Origin: Gemmatimonadota bacterium
Lineage (GTDB): Bacteria; Gemmatimonadota; Gemmatimonadetes; Gemmatimonadales; Gemmatimonadaceae
Assembly: GCA_016871915.1 (NCBI GenBank)
Contig: VHBP01000014.1
Span: 1-45,712 of the forward strand
DNA length: 45,712 nt
Direction of reading: 5' to 3'
Part shown: piece by piece, positions 43,949 to 45,712 of the stretch
Layout: each line of letters begins with the position of its first letter
Numbering within the stretch: position 1 is the stretch's first letter
The notes under the pieces: model-generated
The model's database searches: none
The model's input: the letters and a program-made list of their open reading frames with translations, nothing else
Told to the model about the DNA's origin: nothing
Translations under genes and position numbers: made by a program

Positions 43949-44844
43949 CGATCCTCCCACGCGAACCCAGACGCGAGCCGCGTGAAGCGGCGCGCCGCGC
44001 GATCGAAGCGCAAGATCGAGGTCGCCCCGCCCCGCTCCGTTCGCCCGATGGCAGCGAGATCGTCGACCCCATCGCCATCGGCGTCGAGCGCGTGCAGCAG
44101 ATCGTGCACCTTGAGACGGAAGTCCTCTAGGGGCACCGCGCGCACCATTCCCTTGGCGTCGATGAGCACGAGTCGTTGCCGCGTCCACTCCAGCGTCGGC
44201 GTCCGGAGACTCACCACAAGCGCGATCGTCGCGCGATCGAAGCACCCCGCGACCTCAGACGATGCACTCGTCACTCGGCTCGCGAGTCGCGGATAGGGCG
44301 GGAGGCCGGCGGCACGCAGCACCTTCACGAGTGAATCGCGGACGACCTGCACGCGCTTCTTCTCGTCCGCAGTGAGCGGCTCGCGTACACAGGCGGAAGC
44401 GTTCGGACCCTTCGCCGTGGTCACCGACGCGACCACGGTCGCGGTCCGCTGCGCGAGGGAGTCCATCACCGCCGACCCCTGCAGGACGAGCACGATCCGT
44501 CCGTTCCAGGTATCCACCGCCTGCGCCGTGACCGCCTCGCTCCCCCAGGGCCCGCGGAGCTGGAAAGTCGTCCCCACGGTGATCGGGGAACGTTCGGCGA
44601 CGGCGGTGCGATACGCGGTCGCCACGGCGGAGTCCTTCCGCACCTCAAGATCCACGCGGCCGATATCGAGGAGCATCCGCTTGCCGCGGTTCGCCGCGAC
44701 GAACCAACTTTCGTCGACCGGACGAAAGACGAGATAGGGACGGATGCTGTCAGGGGTGATCTGCGCCGCGCCGTCACGTGGCGCGAGGCCGATCGCACTC
44801 GCCACGACGACGACCGTCAGAAATGCTCCGCACACGCTTCGCAT
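43945..44844 (-). CDS. Secreted protein of unknown function with a DxDxDG loop
   Basis: No family was recognised. The ATG at 44844 (two codons after a possible TTG) gives 299 residues with a signal peptide (MRSVCGAFLTVVVVASAIGL) and cleavage near DGAAQ. The first half contains beta-strand-like stretches (YLVFRPVDESWFVAANRGKR, VGTTFQLRGPWG). Two cysteines (CVREP and GCFDRA) could form a disulfide. Close to the C-terminus is DADGDGVDDLAAIG (from about residue 254), a DxDxDGxxD calcium-type loop as in EF-hand-like or VCBS/FG-GAP repeats. It is followed by ILRFDRAARRFTRLAS, which also fits a propeller-blade repeat. Divergent from the xdhB-type gene with only 11 bases between starts. An extracellular or periplasmic role is likely. 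Confidence 0.7.
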   Translation of the reverse strand: MRSVCGAFLTVVVVASAIGLAPRDGAAQITPDSIRPYLVFRPVDESWFVAANRGKRMLLDIGRVDLEVRKDSAVATAYRTAVAERSPITVGTTFQLRGPWGSEAVTAQAVDTWNGRIVLVLQGSAVMDSLAQRTATVVASVTTAKGPNASACVREPLTADEKKRVQVVRDSLVKVLRAAGLPPYPRLASRVTSASSEVAGCFDRATIALVVSLRTPTLEWTRQRLVLIDAKGMVRAVPLEDFRLKVHDLLHALDADGDGVDDLAAIGRTERGGATSILRFDRAARRFTRLASGFAWEDR

Positions 44845-44855
44845 AGGCAAGGAAT

Positions 44856-45712
44856 ATGACCGGGTTCGCGTATCACCGCCCCTCCTCCCTCGACGATGCG
44901 CTCGCGGCGCTCGCCGAGCGCGGGAGTTTGCCGATCGGTGGGGGGAGCGACCTCCTGGCGGCGGTCGAGGAGGGCCATGCGGCGCCGGCGCGCGTGGTCG
45001 AGCTCGAGCGGATCCCTGAGCTCGCGAGCATCACCGTGCAGCACGATGGCGGTGTACGGATCGGCGCCGGGGTGCACATCGCCACGTTGGCCGAGGCACC
45101 GGAGCTGACGGCGTTCCCCGTGCTCCGTGCGGCCTGTGCCGCCGTCGGGACTCCCGCGCTCCGTGCGATGGGCACACTCGGCGGGAACCTCGCGCAGCGG
45201 CAACGCTGCTGGTACTTCCGGTCGGGGGTCGGGTGCTTCAAGCACGGGGGTACCGGGTGCGCGGCGGTCGATGGCGAGCATGTCTATCACGCGATCTTCG
45301 CTAGTGGGACCTGCCATGCGGCGCATCCTTCGGATCCCGCGGTGGCGTTGCTGGCGCTCGATGCGCGCGTGGAGGTACGTTCGATTCGAGGGTCGCGGAT
45401 GCTCGACATCGCGGCGTTGTACGAGGGCGCGGCGGACAACGCACGAAGCGAGACCGTGCTCGCGGAGGATGAGGTGATCGTCGCCGTGCATCTGGGTGCC
45501 GCGGCGCGCGATGGGGCGCAGCATTGGGAGAAGCTCACGCAGCGTGGGGCGTTCGATCTCGCGTTGGTCTCGTGCGCAGGAGTGCGGCGTACTGACGGCT
45601 CGGTGCGAATCGCGCTTGGCGGCGTAGCAGCAGGTCCCTGGCGCGCGCCGCATTCGGTGGAGGAGGATATCGCCTCCGGCGGGCTCGACGACGAAAGCAT
45701 CGAGGCCCTCGC
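44856..45712 (+). CDS. XdhB/PaoB-type FAD- and Fe-S-binding subunit of a molybdenum hydroxylase (3' truncated by window edge)
   Basis: Middle subunit of a xanthine dehydrogenase/aldehyde oxidoreductase-type enzyme. It carries FAD between the 2Fe-2S and Mo subunits. The visible 285 residues start MTGFAYHRPSSLDDALAALA. The FAD-binding loop is PIGGGSDLLAAVEEG (residues 31-45), and TLGGNLAQR contacts the flavin. Four cysteines, Cys118 (RCWYF), Cys127, Cys135 (GTGCAA) and Cys153 (GTCHAAHPSD), match the extra 4Fe-4S cluster of PaoB/YagS and 4-hydroxybenzoyl-CoA reductase beta subunits. The frame is open to the last base, so the C-terminal CO_deh_flav_C end lies beyond the window. It was not obvious at first because it has no stop here. 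The Mo subunit is expected just downstream; the substrate is unknown. Confidence 0.92.
   Translation, partial: MTGFAYHRPSSLDDALAALAERGSLPIGGGSDLLAAVEEGHAAPARVVELERIPELASITVQHDGGVRIGAGVHIATLAEAPELTAFPVLRAACAAVGTPALRAMGTLGGNLAQRQRCWYFRSGVGCFKHGGTGCAAVDGEHVYHAIFASGTCHAAHPSDPAVALLALDARVEVRSIRGSRMLDIAALYEGAADNARSETVLAEDEVIVAVHLGAAARDGAQHWEKLTQRGAFDLALVSCAGVRRTDGSVRIALGGVAAGPWRAPHSVEEDIASGGLDDESIEAL

Overview
The window is a G+C-rich, densely coding bacterial chromosome segment of about 45.7 kb. It probably comes from Gemmatimonadota. The clues are a SusC/SusD outer-membrane pair and an Asp-box beta-propeller protein, which are FCB-type traits, set in strongly GC-biased DNA beside Tat-exported enzymes and a type II NADH dehydrogenase. 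No rRNA, tRNA, CRISPR array, insertion sequence or prophage was seen. The phylum call is inference from gene content; other GC-rich FCB lineages remain possible.

Layout. 1-733: 3' end of a NupC-type nucleoside transporter. 734-9453 (+): a hairpin-rich leader, then susC, susD, a small lipoprotein gene and a 1060-residue Asp-box propeller protein, together resembling a nutrient-uptake locus. 9494-12595 (-): a Tat-exported M24 peptidase behind mlaD and mlaE. 12723-13925 (+): an MFS transporter. 13971-22078 (-): a tightly packed seven-gene array, msrP-msrQ-THUMP methyltransferase-MBL hydrolase-DUF3006-like-sucA-ndh. The first five genes are joined by overlapping stop/start codons. 22220-25229: a DUF6526 gene, then on the minus strand an alkA-like glycosylase, a TIGR01777 epimerase and a small protein of a family often mislabelled as an ABC ATPase. 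25251-28759 (+): beta-oxidation genes of fadN/fadA type. 28869-30618: a small unknown, a DoxX-like membrane protein and a two-domain VOC dioxygenase. 30668-39854 (+): recC, recB and recD with ATGA overlaps, then rmuC. 40026-40807 (+): a HigB/RelE-type toxin and an XRE antitoxin that runs into the neighbouring gene. 40641-41511 (-): an M23 lipoprotein peptidase and yhbY. 41573-42958: a thioredoxin-like protein and an apparently inactivated Fic-type protein with a C-terminal winged helix. 43049-45712: a ChaN-type protein with an A/T-rich promoter and signal peptide, a secreted protein with a calcium-loop motif, and the 5' part of an xdhB/paoB-type FAD and Fe-S subunit.

Most of the window is housekeeping: energy metabolism, oxidative repair, fatty-acid degradation and recombination. 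The accessory-looking section is 39.9-43.1 kb. It holds a toxin-antitoxin pair whose antitoxin seems to have lost its own stop codon, a Fic-like protein with its catalytic motif replaced, and a short A/T-rich segment carrying a Bacteroidota-like promoter motif and signal peptide in front of a G+C-rich gene body.
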